From contig NZ_JARZHH010000046.1 of assembly GCF_029946515.1 (NCBI RefSeq), positions 31,948 to 95,947 of the forward strand: a stretch of 64,000 nucleotides of DNA, written 5' to 3'. The notes below the pieces were generated by a model. That model worked only from the letters and a program-made list of their open reading frames with translations, did not search any database and was not told where the DNA came from. The DNA is from Polyangium sp. 6x1. Its GTDB lineage: Bacteria > Myxococcota_A > Polyangia > Polyangiales > Polyangiaceae. A program made the translations under genes and the position numbers. This document shows, in pieces, positions 15,798-30,458 of this stretch. Each line of letters opens with the position of its first letter. The first letter of the stretch is position 1.

Positions 15798-18700
15798 TCA
15801 GCCTGGTTTGCCCTCGTCCGCGGCCCCCGCGTCGCGCAGCAGCCGGATCGCCCAGAGCGAGAGCGCGAGCAGGACGACCGCGAGGGCCACGCCGAGCGCC
15901 GTCCGGTGCCGCTCCGTGAACGGCAGCGGCGCCGCGCGATCCGACTCGCCGAAACGAGGGTTTGGCAGGACAGGCCCCATCTTCGCCTCACGCGGCTCCG
16001 CAGCCCGATCGGCGCGGTCGAGGATCGCCGCGAGATCGTAATAGGGCGCGGTCGCGGTCCGATCCCCGACGTAGAGCCGGTGTTCGCCGGGCGCCGACGC
16101 GCGAAAGACGATCTCGCGGACGGCCACCTCGCCGCGCGCGCCGCGGATCCCGATCGGCGGCGAGTCCTCGTCGTGGATCACGAGCCGGAAATACCGCTTG
16201 CGGGTCTCGTCGATTGGCAGCCGCATCGACTCGAGCACCACGCCCGGCCGCGGCGTGCTCCGATAAAGCACGCCGCCGCCCACGGTCGGCCAAACCTCGC
16301 GGAAGCTCGTCGCCGTGACGTCGACGCGCCTGCGGAGCTCGGCCGTCCCGACGTCGAGCGTGATCGCCTGGATCGGCACGCCCTCCGCGCCCGCGTCGAG
16401 CGTGACGATCGTGGATCGCTCCGCCTCGTCGCGGCGGATCTCCTCGACGGCGAGCGGCACCTCGGAGACCGTGTTCGTCTCGTCGTTCGCGGACGGGCAG
16501 CGGAACAAGCCGCCCCGGATCGAGAGCCGCCCGCCGGCCTCGGCCGCGTCCGATGGCAGCAGCGTCACGCGCACGAGCCGCGCTTCGGATCTCGGGTACG
16601 GCACGAGGACGTGCTGGACCGTGCCGTGCTCGTGCGGGATCCGATACACGTACGGCCCTTCCGCGACCAGGCCGAGCGCCTCGCGCGTGTCGCCCGTCTC
16701 GACGCGCACGCGCCGGAGGAACGTCTCGCCGGCGACGTCGAGCACGACGCGACAATGCACCGTGGATGCCGGCAGTCGGAACGTCGCGACCGCCGCGCCG
16801 CTCTCCAGCGATGCGGGATCCAGAATCTCGCCGGACACGTACGGCGCGTGCAGACGGGCCGGGATCTCCGATACCACCCGCGGCACCTCGCGCCCGGCGG
16901 CGTCGACGAGCCGCAGGTCGGCGAAGAGCTCCGCGGACGTGCTCGCCCGGTAGAGCGCGTCGTCCACCACGAGCCGATGATCCCCGGCGGCGTCGATGCC
17001 CGTCACGGCGCGCATCGACGCGTACTTGCCGACCGGGAGGAGGCGCGGCGCGAGCTCCTGCCCCTCCGCGCGCGTCGCGACGAGCAGGATCACGAGCGCC
17101 GTCCCGCCCGTGCGCATGAGCGCGATCAGGCGATCGCTGAAGCGCGCATAGAGGAAGCCGCCGGCGACGAGCAGCGCGCCGACGCCGGTGAGCAAGAGGA
17201 TCTGGTAGATGCGCTCGACGCTCCACACGTCCCAGACCGCGAGCTTGGCGACGGCGAGGAAAAACAAGGCGAGCCCCAGGTACCGATGAAGCGCGCTCCG
17301 GGCTGCGAAGCCGAGCGCGAGCAGCGCCGCGGCCGCGACCGAGAGCACGAGCGTGGTCGTCATGGCGAGCCTGCCCTCCTGCGACGCGAGGAGCTCCGTG
17401 AGGCGCGCGGAGAACGCCTCCCATTCGGGCGCGTCGAGCGGCACGGGCGGAGGCGCGGGGAGCGTGGTCACGAAAGAGCGGACTTCCAGCACGGCGAGCG
17501 TGATCCAGAGCGTGTGTCCCCCGATCGCGGCGATCCCCGCGGCGATCTCGAGCGACGCGCGCGCCTCGTCCTTCGCAGCCTCCGCGCGCTTCGCCCCCGC
17601 GGCGAGCAAGTACGCCGCGACGAGCAGCGAGACGCTCATGCCCGCGAGGCCCGCGGCGCGCGGGCTGCGTAGCAAGGGCACCGAGAGCACCCCTTCCCTG
17701 CCCTGCGTCGCGAGAAACCGCTCCACGAGCGCCTGCGTGCCCCACACGTCGATGGCGACGAGGCGAACGAAGGTCGCCGCGAACAGGAGCGACGCGACCA
17801 CGAGCCACCCGCGCTCCCGCGAGCGCGCCGCGATCGCCGCCGCCACGCAGCCGAGCGCGGCCCAGAGCACCGTGATCGTGGCGCCTTCGAGGCCGAACGC
17901 GAGCGCCGCCGCGAAGAGGCCGAGCGCGAGGCCCGCGAGCACGGACAGGCGCGCGCTCGCCTCGGGCCTCTGGCGCATGACGAGCGCGGCGACCGCGAGA
18001 TCCGCGGCGCCCGCGGCCGCCGTGACCAGCGCGCGGAACGTCGGGACCTCGTCGCTCGTGGAGGCGAGCGCGGCCGCGACGAACGCGAGCGTGGCGAGCG
18101 CTCCTGCGAGCACCGCGCTCCAGCGAACGGGCGCAGGCGTCCGGAGCGCGGCGACCGCGACGGCCGCGAGGTGCACGACCCCGAAGACCACGAGCGCGCC
18201 GAAGAACGAAGGCGACAAGGGCAACGCAGGCTCCGCATTCCGCACGAAGCCCGCGGCGATCGCGACCATGAGCGACCCGAAGCCCACGGCGACGAGGTGG
18301 AGCACGCCGTGGCGTGCGCGGACGGCGAGCGCGGCGGCGAAGGCGCTCGCGATCGAGGTGAGCGCCACGAAGATCGCCGGCCTCGCTGGCAAGAGCTGCA
18401 CCGCGGCGAGCACGACGAACAGCGCGGCGGCGACGCTGCCCGCGATCGCGGCGCCGGCCGGCAGCGGGTCCCGGCGGAGGACCGTGCGCACGAAGCCCGC
18501 GACATACACGGCCGTCCACCCGCCGAAGAGCGTGACGAGCCAGAGCCGTTGATCCTCGGGGACATCGTGGCTCACGACGAGGAAGACCACGAACGCCGCG
18601 GCCATCGGCACGGCGAGCAGCTCCGTCCCCCCGAGCGCGCCGAGCAGACCGATCGCCGCGATCCCCAGCAGGATCGCGAGGGCCGAGAGGACCCACACGT

Positions 18701-20012
18701 GATCGTGGAGCAACATCGCCGCCCCCGCGTGCGAGAGCGTGAGCGCGGCGAGCGCGAAGAGCTTCGCGTCGACCTTCCGAGGCGTGCGCCGATCGAGGTA
18801 GAGCGCAACGGCGGACCACTGCGCCGAGGCGAGGCCGACGAAGAGCAGCGGCGCGAGACGCGCGGCAAGATCGTGGTACGGCCCGATGCGCGCTTCGGGC
18901 GGCACGTCGCTCCACGCGGGCGCCTGCCCGTGGATGTCGAAGTACTTTGCGTACCAGCCCACGAAGAGCGCGGCCGATCCCGGCACGACGAGGGCGGGGA
19001 CGAGGCGGAAGCCGGCGCGAAGCGCGACCCCGAGGGCCATGGAGCCGAGGAGGAGCAGGTAGCCGAAGAGCGCGGCGGGTCGGTCCTGTCCGGTCGAGAG
19101 CACGACGGGGTTCGCGAGACCGGCGACGAGGACGAGGACGAGCAGGGACTCGGCGCGGTGGCGGAGCGAGAGCGCGGCGCCGAGCGCGAGCACGAGGGCC
19201 ACGGCGACGAAGGCCACGGCCGGCGGGGCGAGCTGGTAGAGCGCGACGCTCGCCCAGAGCGAAGCGACGAGCGTGGCGAGGCCGATGCCGGAGAGGGCAT
19301 GCACGAAGGTCGGGCGTGTCTTCGGCCGCAGGAGCTCCGCGGAGGCGAGGAGCGCCGCGCCGAGGACGGCGCCGAGGACGACGCGGCCCGTGGGTCCGAT
19401 CCAGGCGTTGTCGACCGCGTACTTGAAGAAAAACAGGGCGCCGAGGAGGAAGGCTGCCGCGCCGATGCGCGTGAGCCATGTGAGGCCGAGTTGTTCTTCG
19501 AGGGACGGGGCGGGCTCGGTGACGGGAGCGGAAGCGGGAGCGGGAGCGGGAGCGGGAGCGGCCTCGGAAGCCGGCAACGTGTCCGCCAGAGCTGACGGGG
19601 GGGCTGCGGCTTCCCGCGAGGCATCCGTCAGAGCTGACGGGGGGGCTGCGGCTTCCCGCGAGGCGTCCGTCAGAGTTGACGGAGGGGCTGCGGCTTCCCG
19701 CGAGGCATCCGTCAGAGCTGACGGGGGGGCTGCGGCTTCCCGCGAGGCATCCGTCAGAGCTGACGGGGGGGCTGCGGCTTCCCGCGAGGCATCCGTCAGA
19801 GCTGACGGAGGAGCCGCGGCAGCGTGCTCTGCCCGCTCCACCCGCGCGAGCCGCCGCGAAAGCTCCGCGACGAGCGCCTCCCGCGCGTCGAGGCGCGCTT
19901 CGAGGTCCTTCACGCGCGCCTTCGCCTGCATGGCCAGGAGCACCGCGACGATCGGTGTGGCCAGGAACAACCCCACCAAGCCCAGGCCGAGCAGGACGAG
20001 GAGCGCCTCCAT
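15798..20012 (-). CDS. DUF2339-DUF3999 fusion membrane protein
   Basis: 1404 residues. Residues 1-25 form a membrane anchor, 28-60 a coiled coil ('KARVKDLEARLDARE'), 66-140 a linker of five 14-residue repeats (A-P-P-S-A-L-T-D-A-S-R-E-A-A). From about 170 to 1010 there are many hydrophobic helices, typical of DUF2339, starting with 'LEEQLGLTWLTRIGAAAFLLG'. The last 390 residues are a soluble region ending in 'GEHRLYVGDRTATAPYYDLAA' and one final helix, which is the DUF3999 signature. In many gammaproteobacteria DUF2339 and DUF3999 proteins are encoded by neighbouring genes, so this looks like a fusion. The function of both is unknown; an envelope role is likely. Confidence 0.85.
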   Translation of the reverse strand: MEALLVLLGLGLVGLFLATPIVAVLLAMQAKARVKDLEARLDAREALVAELSRRLARVERAEHAAAAPPSALTDASREAAAPPSALTDASREAAAPPSALTDASREAAAPPSTLTDASREAAAPPSALTDASREAAAPPSALADTLPASEAAPAPAPAPASAPVTEPAPSLEEQLGLTWLTRIGAAAFLLGALFFFKYAVDNAWIGPTGRVVLGAVLGAALLASAELLRPKTRPTFVHALSGIGLATLVASLWASVALYQLAPPAVAFVAVALVLALGAALSLRHRAESLLVLVLVAGLANPVVLSTGQDRPAALFGYLLLLGSMALGVALRAGFRLVPALVVPGSAALFVGWYAKYFDIHGQAPAWSDVPPEARIGPYHDLAARLAPLLFVGLASAQWSAVALYLDRRTPRKVDAKLFALAALTLSHAGAAMLLHDHVWVLSALAILLGIAAIGLLGALGGTELLAVPMAAAFVVFLVVSHDVPEDQRLWLVTLFGGWTAVYVAGFVRTVLRRDPLPAGAAIAGSVAAALFVVLAAVQLLPARPAIFVALTSIASAFAAALAVRARHGVLHLVAVGFGSLMVAIAAGFVRNAEPALPLSPSFFGALVVFGVVHLAAVAVAALRTPAPVRWSAVLAGALATLAFVAAALASTSDEVPTFRALVTAAAGAADLAVAALVMRQRPEASARLSVLAGLALGLFAAALAFGLEGATITVLWAALGCVAAAIAARSRERGWLVVASLLFAATFVRLVAIDVWGTQALVERFLATQGREGVLSVPLLRSPRAAGLAGMSVSLLVAAYLLAAGAKRAEAAKDEARASLEIAAGIAAIGGHTLWITLAVLEVRSFVTTLPAPPPVPLDAPEWEAFSARLTELLASQEGRLAMTTTLVLSVAAAALLALGFAARSALHRYLGLALFFLAVAKLAVWDVWSVERIYQILLLTGVGALLVAGGFLYARFSDRLIALMRTGGTALVILLVATRAEGQELAPRLLPVGKYASMRAVTGIDAAGDHRLVVDDALYRASTSAELFADLRLVDAAGREVPRVVSEIPARLHAPYVSGEILDPASLESGAAVATFRLPASTVHCRVVLDVAGETFLRRVRVETGDTREALGLVAEGPYVYRIPHEHGTVQHVLVPYPRSEARLVRVTLLPSDAAEAGGRLSIRGGLFRCPSANDETNTVSEVPLAVEEIRRDEAERSTIVTLDAGAEGVPIQAITLDVGTAELRRRVDVTATSFREVWPTVGGGVLYRSTPRPGVVLESMRLPIDETRKRYFRLVIHDEDSPPIGIRGARGEVAVREIVFRASAPGEHRLYVGDRTATAPYYDLAAILDRADRAAEPREAKMGPVLPNPRFGESDRAAPLPFTERHRTALGVALAVVLLALSLWAIRLLRDAGAADEGKPG
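19523..19560 (-). repeat. Hexanucleotide simple repeat coding for Ala-Pro
   Basis: Successive GGGAGC-type hexamers (read on the plus strand) encode an Ala-Pro-rich stretch just before the first DUF2339 helix. Length changes by one unit keep the reading frame. Confidence 0.6.
19591..19816 (-). repeat. 42-bp tandem repeat, five copies plus a partial one
   Basis: Unit starts (GCTGACGG on the plus strand) are at 19591, 19633, 19675 (with GTTGAC), 19717, 19759 and a partial one at 19801. Each unit encodes fourteen residues, so copy number can change without a frameshift. It lies in the linker of the DUF2339-DUF3999 fusion. Confidence 0.95.
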
Positions 20013-20082
20013 GAAAAATCCCTACCACGCCAAGAGCGCGCGGGTCCTCGGTCACCTTCACCTGCGCTTAACACGCCGCTGC

Positions 20083-20111
20083 TTGGCTCCCGGAGGCTCC
20101 CGGGTCAGAAT
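20083..20111 (+). promoter_or_regulatory. Putative promoter of the kinase/AAA/TPR gene
   Basis: TTGGCT (20083-20088), 17 bp, CAGAAT (20106-20111), 12 bp before the ATG at 20124. The intergenic region is shared with the divergent DUF2339 fusion gene. Confidence 0.35.
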
Positions 20112-20123
20112 CCCGGTTCGCGC

Positions 20124-23990
<3,867 letters not shown>

Positions 23991-24003
23991 AAACGGCCCT
24001 CGA

Positions 24004-24032
24004 TTGGCCTCCGCGCCCCCGGCCGGTACGCT
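24004..24032 (+). promoter_or_regulatory. Putative promoter, leaderless type
   Basis: TTGGCC (24004-24009), 17 bp, TACGCT (24027-24032), with the ATG at 24040 seven bases further on. No Shine-Dalgarno sequence is present, so the mRNA may start at the ATG. Confidence 0.4.
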
Positions 24033-24039
24033 TGGCCGT

Positions 24040-24540
24040 ATGCGACGAAATCTCTCGCTTCTTTGCCTTGCTTTGGGCCTTGTCTCCTTGACCGCCCCGC
24101 CTGCGCGGGCCGACGAACCGCCGGGCTGGGTGCCCAGCGACGAGCCCGAGTCCCTCCCGCCCCCGCCACCTGCGCCGCCGCCCCCGCGCCCGGGGCCCAC
24201 GACGTACACCATCGAGCAGCGGGAGTTGTCCGAGGGCCCGACGAAAATGGCGAGCCCGGCGGCATTCTACGTCGGCACCATCCTCGCCGGCGTGGGCCTG
24301 CTCGGCGTCGTCACGGGCCTCGTGATCCGGGCGGATCTCCCCGAGACCGAGTGCACCGACTGCCCCGCGGCCGAGAAGCGCTCGGCCTCGCTCGGCTTGA
24401 TCCTCGGCGGCGGCCTCGGCATGTTGATCGGCATCCCCATCGCCGTGGCCGGCGGGCGGAACGTCCCGGATCAACCGTCGTGGGCGCGCCCCACGGTGTT
24501 CGTCTCTCCGCGCGGCGGCGCGCTCACGTGGACGTTCTAG
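24040..24540 (+). CDS. Small exported membrane protein
   Basis: 166 residues. A signal peptide ends at 'ARADEPPG'; a proline-rich segment ('LPPPPPAPPPPRPG') follows, then two hydrophobic glycine-rich helices, 'FYVGTILAGVGLLGVVTGLVI' (split here by family style into one span) and 'LGLILGGGLGMLIGIPIAV', separated by a loop containing a Cys pair ('ECTDCPA'). The C-terminus is a short strand-like segment ending 'GGALTWTF', which is typical of small outer-membrane-associated proteins in myxobacteria. No named family. It appears to be a single-gene unit with its own promoter. Confidence 0.7.
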   Translation: MRRNLSLLCLALGLVSLTAPPARADEPPGWVPSDEPESLPPPPPAPPPPRPGPTTYTIEQRELSEGPTKMASPAAFYVGTILAGVGLLGVVTGLVIRADLPETECTDCPAAEKRSASLGLILGGGLGMLIGIPIAVAGGRNVPDQPSWARPTVFVSPRGGALTWTF

Positions 24541-24887
24541 ACGTCGCTCGCTGCCCACGATTGACGAATTCGTCCTCACGCCCGTCACCGAACGACGAAA
24601 TGCGGCATGCATCCGGGACGTGGTTCACGACGACGAACCCCAAATGCCCGAAATGGCGCATCTTCGCCGGACGTCGCGGCTGGATGGGGTGTGCATGCCG
24701 TACCCACGCTGCGCGGCGGAATCTTGCGCGCATGCAATGCATGCACGGCGTCAATCGAACAGACGCGAATTTCCCGTCCGTCGCTTGATTCCTCGGTGTC
24801 CCGATCGACCACGCTTGCCGGCATGACGCGTGCACCCACGGGGGATGGCGACCTAGACGCTTGGCCTGGTTGTCGAAAGGCTCTCAC
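24541..24887. other. Intergenic region with repeated GCATGC palindromes
   Basis: No gene is supported in these 347 bases. GCATGC occurs at 24605, 24693, 24730 and 24739, the last two forming the perfect inverted repeat GCATGCA-A-TGCATGC. The region is less GC-rich than its surroundings and lies upstream of the SpoIIAA-like/terpene cyclase/acyl-CoA dehydrogenase operon, so it probably holds its promoter and operators. Confidence 0.4.
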
Positions 24888-25328
24888 GTGCTTCAAGTCA
24901 CGCAGGAACAAGGGATTCGATACGAAATTGGTTCGAGCCGGATGTGCTTCGAGCCGCCGGACACCTGCTTCGTGACGTATGTCGGCGACCTCGATGCCGA
25001 CGTCGTCGTGCGGATGAACGCGGCGCTCGAAGAGACCGTGCGGCATCGCCAGCCTGTCGACTTGCTCGTGGATCTGTCTCGTACGGGACAGGTATCGGAG
25101 CTCGTCCGGCGCCACGGCGTCTTCGGCATGCTGGCCCTGAACCCGCGCGCCACCGCCGTGTTCGGCGCCGATTTCCACCTCCGCGTGGTCGTGTCGATGA
25201 TCACGAAGGCTATTCGATTGCTCCACGTGGGTCTGCGCGGGCAGATCCGGTTCTTCGAGCGTGAAGCGGACGCGCGCGCCTGGCTCGCCGAGGTCAAGCG
25301 AAAAGACAAGTTGCAGCGCAGCGCTTGA
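24888..25328 (+). CDS. SpoIIAA/STAS-like protein
   Basis: 146 residues from the GTG at 24888, with AAAGG eight bases upstream; a TTG at 24861 is the only other in-frame option. The pattern 'VTYVGDLDADVVVRMNAALEE' followed by 'VDLLVDLSRTGQVSE' and later 'LRVVVSMITKAIRLLHV' and 'FFEREADARAWL' is that of SpoIIAA-like STAS proteins (lipid- or anti-sigma-binding folds). The ending 'EREADARAWLAEV' is characteristic of this group. The terpene cyclase gene begins 18 bp after the stop, which suggests one operon. Regulatory or lipid-binding role unproven. Confidence 0.8.
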   Translation: MLQVTQEQGIRYEIGSSRMCFEPPDTCFVTYVGDLDADVVVRMNAALEETVRHRQPVDLLVDLSRTGQVSELVRRHGVFGMLALNPRATAVFGADFHLRVVVSMITKAIRLLHVGLRGQIRFFEREADARAWLAEVKRKDKLQRSA

Positions 25329-25346
25329 GCGCTTTGGGGGGCGATC

Positions 25347-26450
25347 ATGCTTTCTGCCACGGAACGGCCCGACGAGACCATCACGGTTTGTCCTGCCAGG
25401 GAAATCACGGCGCCTCGCGCGCCCGACCTCGCGCTCGGGATCCCGCGCCACTGGTGGCCGGATCCGCTCGTGAACGTGCACGCGGCGCGGATCGAGGAAG
25501 AGACGCTCGCGTGGTTCCGCGAGCTCGGCTTCGGCGAGCGTTCGATCTGGATCGTGCGCACGTTCGCGCCGGCCGATTACGCGGGCATGCCGTTCCCGCT
25601 CACGGAGCCGCGCGAGCTCTTGCTGCTCGCCAAATACCTCTCGCTCTGGCTCCTCTGGGACGACGTCGACGTCGAGGGCCGCGAGCGCACGTTCCCCTTC
25701 TGCGGCCCGGCCCTCCTCGAGCCGAGCGCCTCTGGCGTCACCACCCTCTTCGGCGCCACCTGGTCGGCCCTGCTCCGCGAGCTCGCCCAGACCATGAGCC
25801 CCGCCTGGATGGACACCCTCTGCGAGGCCATGGATACCTGGAGCACGGCGGCGCTCAAGGAAGCGCGCACCTCGAAGCAGCGGCGGGCGGGGCTCGCCCG
25901 CGTCTCGTACGAAGAGGCCCTCAGCTCGCGCATCGACACCATTGGAATGGCGGCGACGGGCTACCTCCTCGAATACGCGCGCGGCATCGAGCTCCCGCCG
26001 GACTTCCACGCCCACGAGACCGCGCTCGCCTTGAAGACCCTCTCCGGCAAGATCGTCGGCCTCGGCAACGACATCTGGAGCCTCGGCAAGGACTGGGCTT
26101 CGGGCTACGTCAACGTCATCCTCGCGCTGCGCGACGAGCGCGGGCTCTCCATGCTGGAGGCCGTGCGCCGCATCATCCGCGAGCACGACGAAGCCATCGC
26201 CGAGTTCGACCGCCTCGCCCGCGCGCTCCCGCGCTTCGGCGCGGCGTGGGACGAGCACATCGCGGCCTGGGTGCAGGACCTCCGGCACGCCTCCCTCGGC
26301 TTCACGCTCTGGGAGTCGCGCGCCCCGCGTTACGCCGCGTTCAAGATGCTCGTGAATGGCACGCCGATCGACCCCTCCTTCATCGTGCCCACGTCGCTCG
26401 CCCCGCGCGCCGCGACGCCCACCGCGTCCGTGTACGCTCCGCACCCTTGA
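25347..26450 (+). CDS. Class I terpene synthase
   Basis: 367 residues. The aspartate-rich motif is DDVDVE (105-110), of the same DDxxxE layout as in geosmin synthases. The NSE triad is N241-D-x-x-S245-x-x-K248-D249. The pyrophosphate-sensor Arg is R195, exactly 46 residues before N241 as in known bacterial terpene synthases, and the RY pair is R328-Y329. All metal- and diphosphate-binding residues are therefore present and the enzyme should cyclise a prenyl diphosphate, most likely farnesyl diphosphate judging by size. No prenyltransferase or P450 is adjacent; an acyl-CoA dehydrogenase follows after 35 bp in the same direction. The product cannot be predicted from sequence alone. Confidence 0.92.
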   Translation: MLSATERPDETITVCPAREITAPRAPDLALGIPRHWWPDPLVNVHAARIEEETLAWFRELGFGERSIWIVRTFAPADYAGMPFPLTEPRELLLLAKYLSLWLLWDDVDVEGRERTFPFCGPALLEPSASGVTTLFGATWSALLRELAQTMSPAWMDTLCEAMDTWSTAALKEARTSKQRRAGLARVSYEEALSSRIDTIGMAATGYLLEYARGIELPPDFHAHETALALKTLSGKIVGLGNDIWSLGKDWASGYVNVILALRDERGLSMLEAVRRIIREHDEAIAEFDRLARALPRFGAAWDEHIAAWVQDLRHASLGFTLWESRAPRYAAFKMLVNGTPIDPSFIVPTSLAPRAATPTASVYAPHP

Positions 26451-26485
26451 CGCGCCTTCGCGGATGGCATCACGTGCGCCGCGCG

Positions 26486-28285
<1,800 letters not shown>

Positions 28286-28436
28286 CACGAACGAATGCGT
28301 GGCGGACGGCGCGAGACCCCGCGCCCGCCGCGGCCGTCCCCGGCGCGCGGTAATCCTGCGATCTTGTTCGGATCGCGCAGTCCGTGGTAGTGTCCGCGGC
28401 AGTGCCGCGGAGTGCGGCGCGAAGGCCGACGGTGCC

Positions 28437-30458
28437 ATGGACCTCAGACGAATCCTCCTTGCTTCAGTCGCCCTCCTCGCGATGGCTCCTCGCGTCGCGA
28501 GCGCCGCGCCGGTCACGATCCCCGAAGGCGAGGACCCGATCGACGGCCTCGGAACGGGCCTCTGCGCCGCGACGGCGGTCGCGTTGAACGTCGGCGAGTT
28601 GGGCGACGTGGTGAATAACTACACGGCCGACGTCAATGCGTTCATCGAAGCGCACGCCGTCGACCGTACGGAGCACGTCATCCGCACGCTGCTCGACCTG
28701 TCGAACAACAACGCCAGTATTGACAAGCTGAGCTACGGCGACTTCATCGACGCCGCGCTCGATCAGGGCTGCAAGACCGGCGGCTGCGATTTCCTCGTGA
28801 ACGACACGGATACGGTCTTCGGCAGCCGCATGCGTGGCTACCTCAACGTCCCCGCGGATTGGGTCAACCAGCCCGTTCACTTCGGGTTTTACGTGGACGA
28901 CACCGTCAGCCTCACCATCTACGACAAGCAAAAGGGCGTCTACAACGTCGTCACGCGCCCTGCCCAGCTCGGCGCAACCACCTGGCGCTTGACGAATCAG
29001 GTCACCTTCCAGAAGGCCGGCCTCTACCCGCTCGAGATCCTCTACACCCAGCTCAACGAACATGCCGCGCTGGAGATGTCCTACTTCGTCGGGGACTTCG
29101 TGGACTTCGAGCGTGAAGCGAACAAGCCCCCGATCACCCCGCTCTTTCCGCAGTTCACGGCCTTCCCCTCGACCGCGTTTTTCCAGACGATCGCCGGCAC
29201 CCCGTCGTACCCCGACCTCGGCGTCTGCAAGCAGTGCAGGCGCGAGTTCGCCGACCAGGGAGGCAACAACGGCTGCGAGCCGGGGCAATACTGTAACTCC
29301 GCCGCGCTCTGCGCCCCCTGCGACACGGACAAGCTCTGCGGCCCGACCTGCTCGCCCTGCATCGGCGATACGCCCTTCTGCGTGAACATCAACGGCGAGC
29401 TCCAGTGCGGCGCCTGCAAGACCGACGAGGACTGCAACGACGGCTTCGTCTGCAACCCCGACACGAAGACGTGCGACGAGTGCAACAGCGCATCCGACTG
29501 CCCCAAGGGCGAGGCTTGCGTCGACCACAAGTGTGATCCGTGTTCGACGAGCGCCGAGTGCGCCGGCGCCTCCTGCAACTGCTGTCCGGACGGCGCGAAC
29601 GGCCAGCAGATGAAGTGCGCCCCGCTCGAGCCGAACGGCAACCCGAGCTGCGTCGAGTGCACGACCGACGTCGAGTGCGGCGGCGGCATCTGCAACCTCT
29701 CCGTCGGCCGCTGCCAGGGCACGCTGCCCGAGAACAACACGCCGACCTGCTGTGGCGAGGGCTGCGTCAACTGCACCGCGCTCGAGACGATCGTCGTCAA
29801 CGGCACGAGCCAGCCCCGGTATCCGTTCTGCCTGCCCGGCCCCGTCGGCACCGCGTGCGCCGAGTGCCGCCACGACATGGATTGCGGCGACGGCGCCTTC
29901 TGCCTCAGCGGCACCTGCACCCCCTGCACCCGCGACAAACGCTGCGGCATGCGCTGCGACAGCTGCGGCGGCGACACGCCCTTCTGCTTCGGCCAGAACG
30001 CGGCCGTCGCCGCGTGCGTGCGCTGCGTCGACGACGCGCAATGCGGCGATGGCTCCACCTGCGACACGGCGACCCACACCTGCACGGCCAACGCGACCTG
30101 CATGGCCACGTGCGCCGCCGACACGCCTCATTGCAACGGCGATAGCTGCGTCGCTTGTTACGCCGACTCGCACTGCCCCTGCGGCGGCACGTGCAACCTC
30201 TCCAGCTACACCTGCACGCCCTCGTGCAAAACGAACGTCGACTGCCTCGGAAACGAGCACTGCCGCTGGAACGAGGCCGAGACCGCGAAGGAGTGCGCGC
30301 TCGGCCCCATGCCCGACGGCGTCGATTGCGGTGGCACCCTCGCCACGATATGCTCTGCAAGGCCCGGTCGGCACGGCGGCGGCGCGCCCGGAGCCGCTTT
30401 GCTCGTCGTCTCTGTCCTCGCCCTTTTGGGCCGTCGCCGCCTCCGAGGTGAGTCGTGA
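28437..30458 (+). CDS. traA: TraA-like outer membrane exchange receptor
   Basis: 673 residues from the ATG at 28437. A signal peptide ends near 'RVASAAP'. About residues 100-245 form a PA14-like domain ('[23 protein letters not shown]', '[19 protein letters not shown]' are its typical strands, quoted in pieces). From about 260 to 640 there are many Cys-rich, EGF/defensin-like repeats of the form C-x2-D-x-D-C and C-x2-C. The end has a Cys, a Gly-rich turn, a hydrophobic helix '[14 protein letters not shown]' and 'RRRLRGES', a MYXO-CTERM-type sorting tail. This layout is that of TraA, the polymorphic cell-surface receptor that lets myxobacteria recognise kin and exchange outer-membrane contents. 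The next gene, overlapping by four bases, is TraB-like, as in Myxococcus. A weak promoter TTGTTC-18-TAGTGT lies at 28364-28393. Confidence 0.85.
   Translation: MDLRRILLASVALLAMAPRVASAAPVTIPEGEDPIDGLGTGLCAATAVALNVGELGDVVNNYTADVNAFIEAHAVDRTEHVIRTLLDLSNNNASIDKLSYGDFIDAALDQGCKTGGCDFLVNDTDTVFGSRMRGYLNVPADWVNQPVHFGFYVDDTVSLTIYDKQKGVYNVVTRPAQLGATTWRLTNQVTFQKAGLYPLEILYTQLNEHAALEMSYFVGDFVDFEREANKPPITPLFPQFTAFPSTAFFQTIAGTPSYPDLGVCKQCRREFADQGGNNGCEPGQYCNSAALCAPCDTDKLCGPTCSPCIGDTPFCVNINGELQCGACKTDEDCNDGFVCNPDTKTCDECNSASDCPKGEACVDHKCDPCSTSAECAGASCNCCPDGANGQQMKCAPLEPNGNPSCVECTTDVECGGGICNLSVGRCQGTLPENNTPTCCGEGCVNCTALETIVVNGTSQPRYPFCLPGPVGTACAECRHDMDCGDGAFCLSGTCTPCTRDKRCGMRCDSCGGDTPFCFGQNAAVAACVRCVDDAQCGDGSTCDTATHTCTANATCMATCAADTPHCNGDSCVACYADSHCPCGGTCNLSSYTCTPSCKTNVDCLGNEHCRWNEAETAKECALGPMPDGVDCGGTLATICSARPGRHGGGAPGAALLVVSVLALLGRRRLRGES

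Noticed and set aside
15960..17672. A 588-codon plus-strand frame within the DUF2339-DUF3999 gene.
   Set aside because: Arg/Asp/Glu-rich antisense shadow without any recognisable motif.
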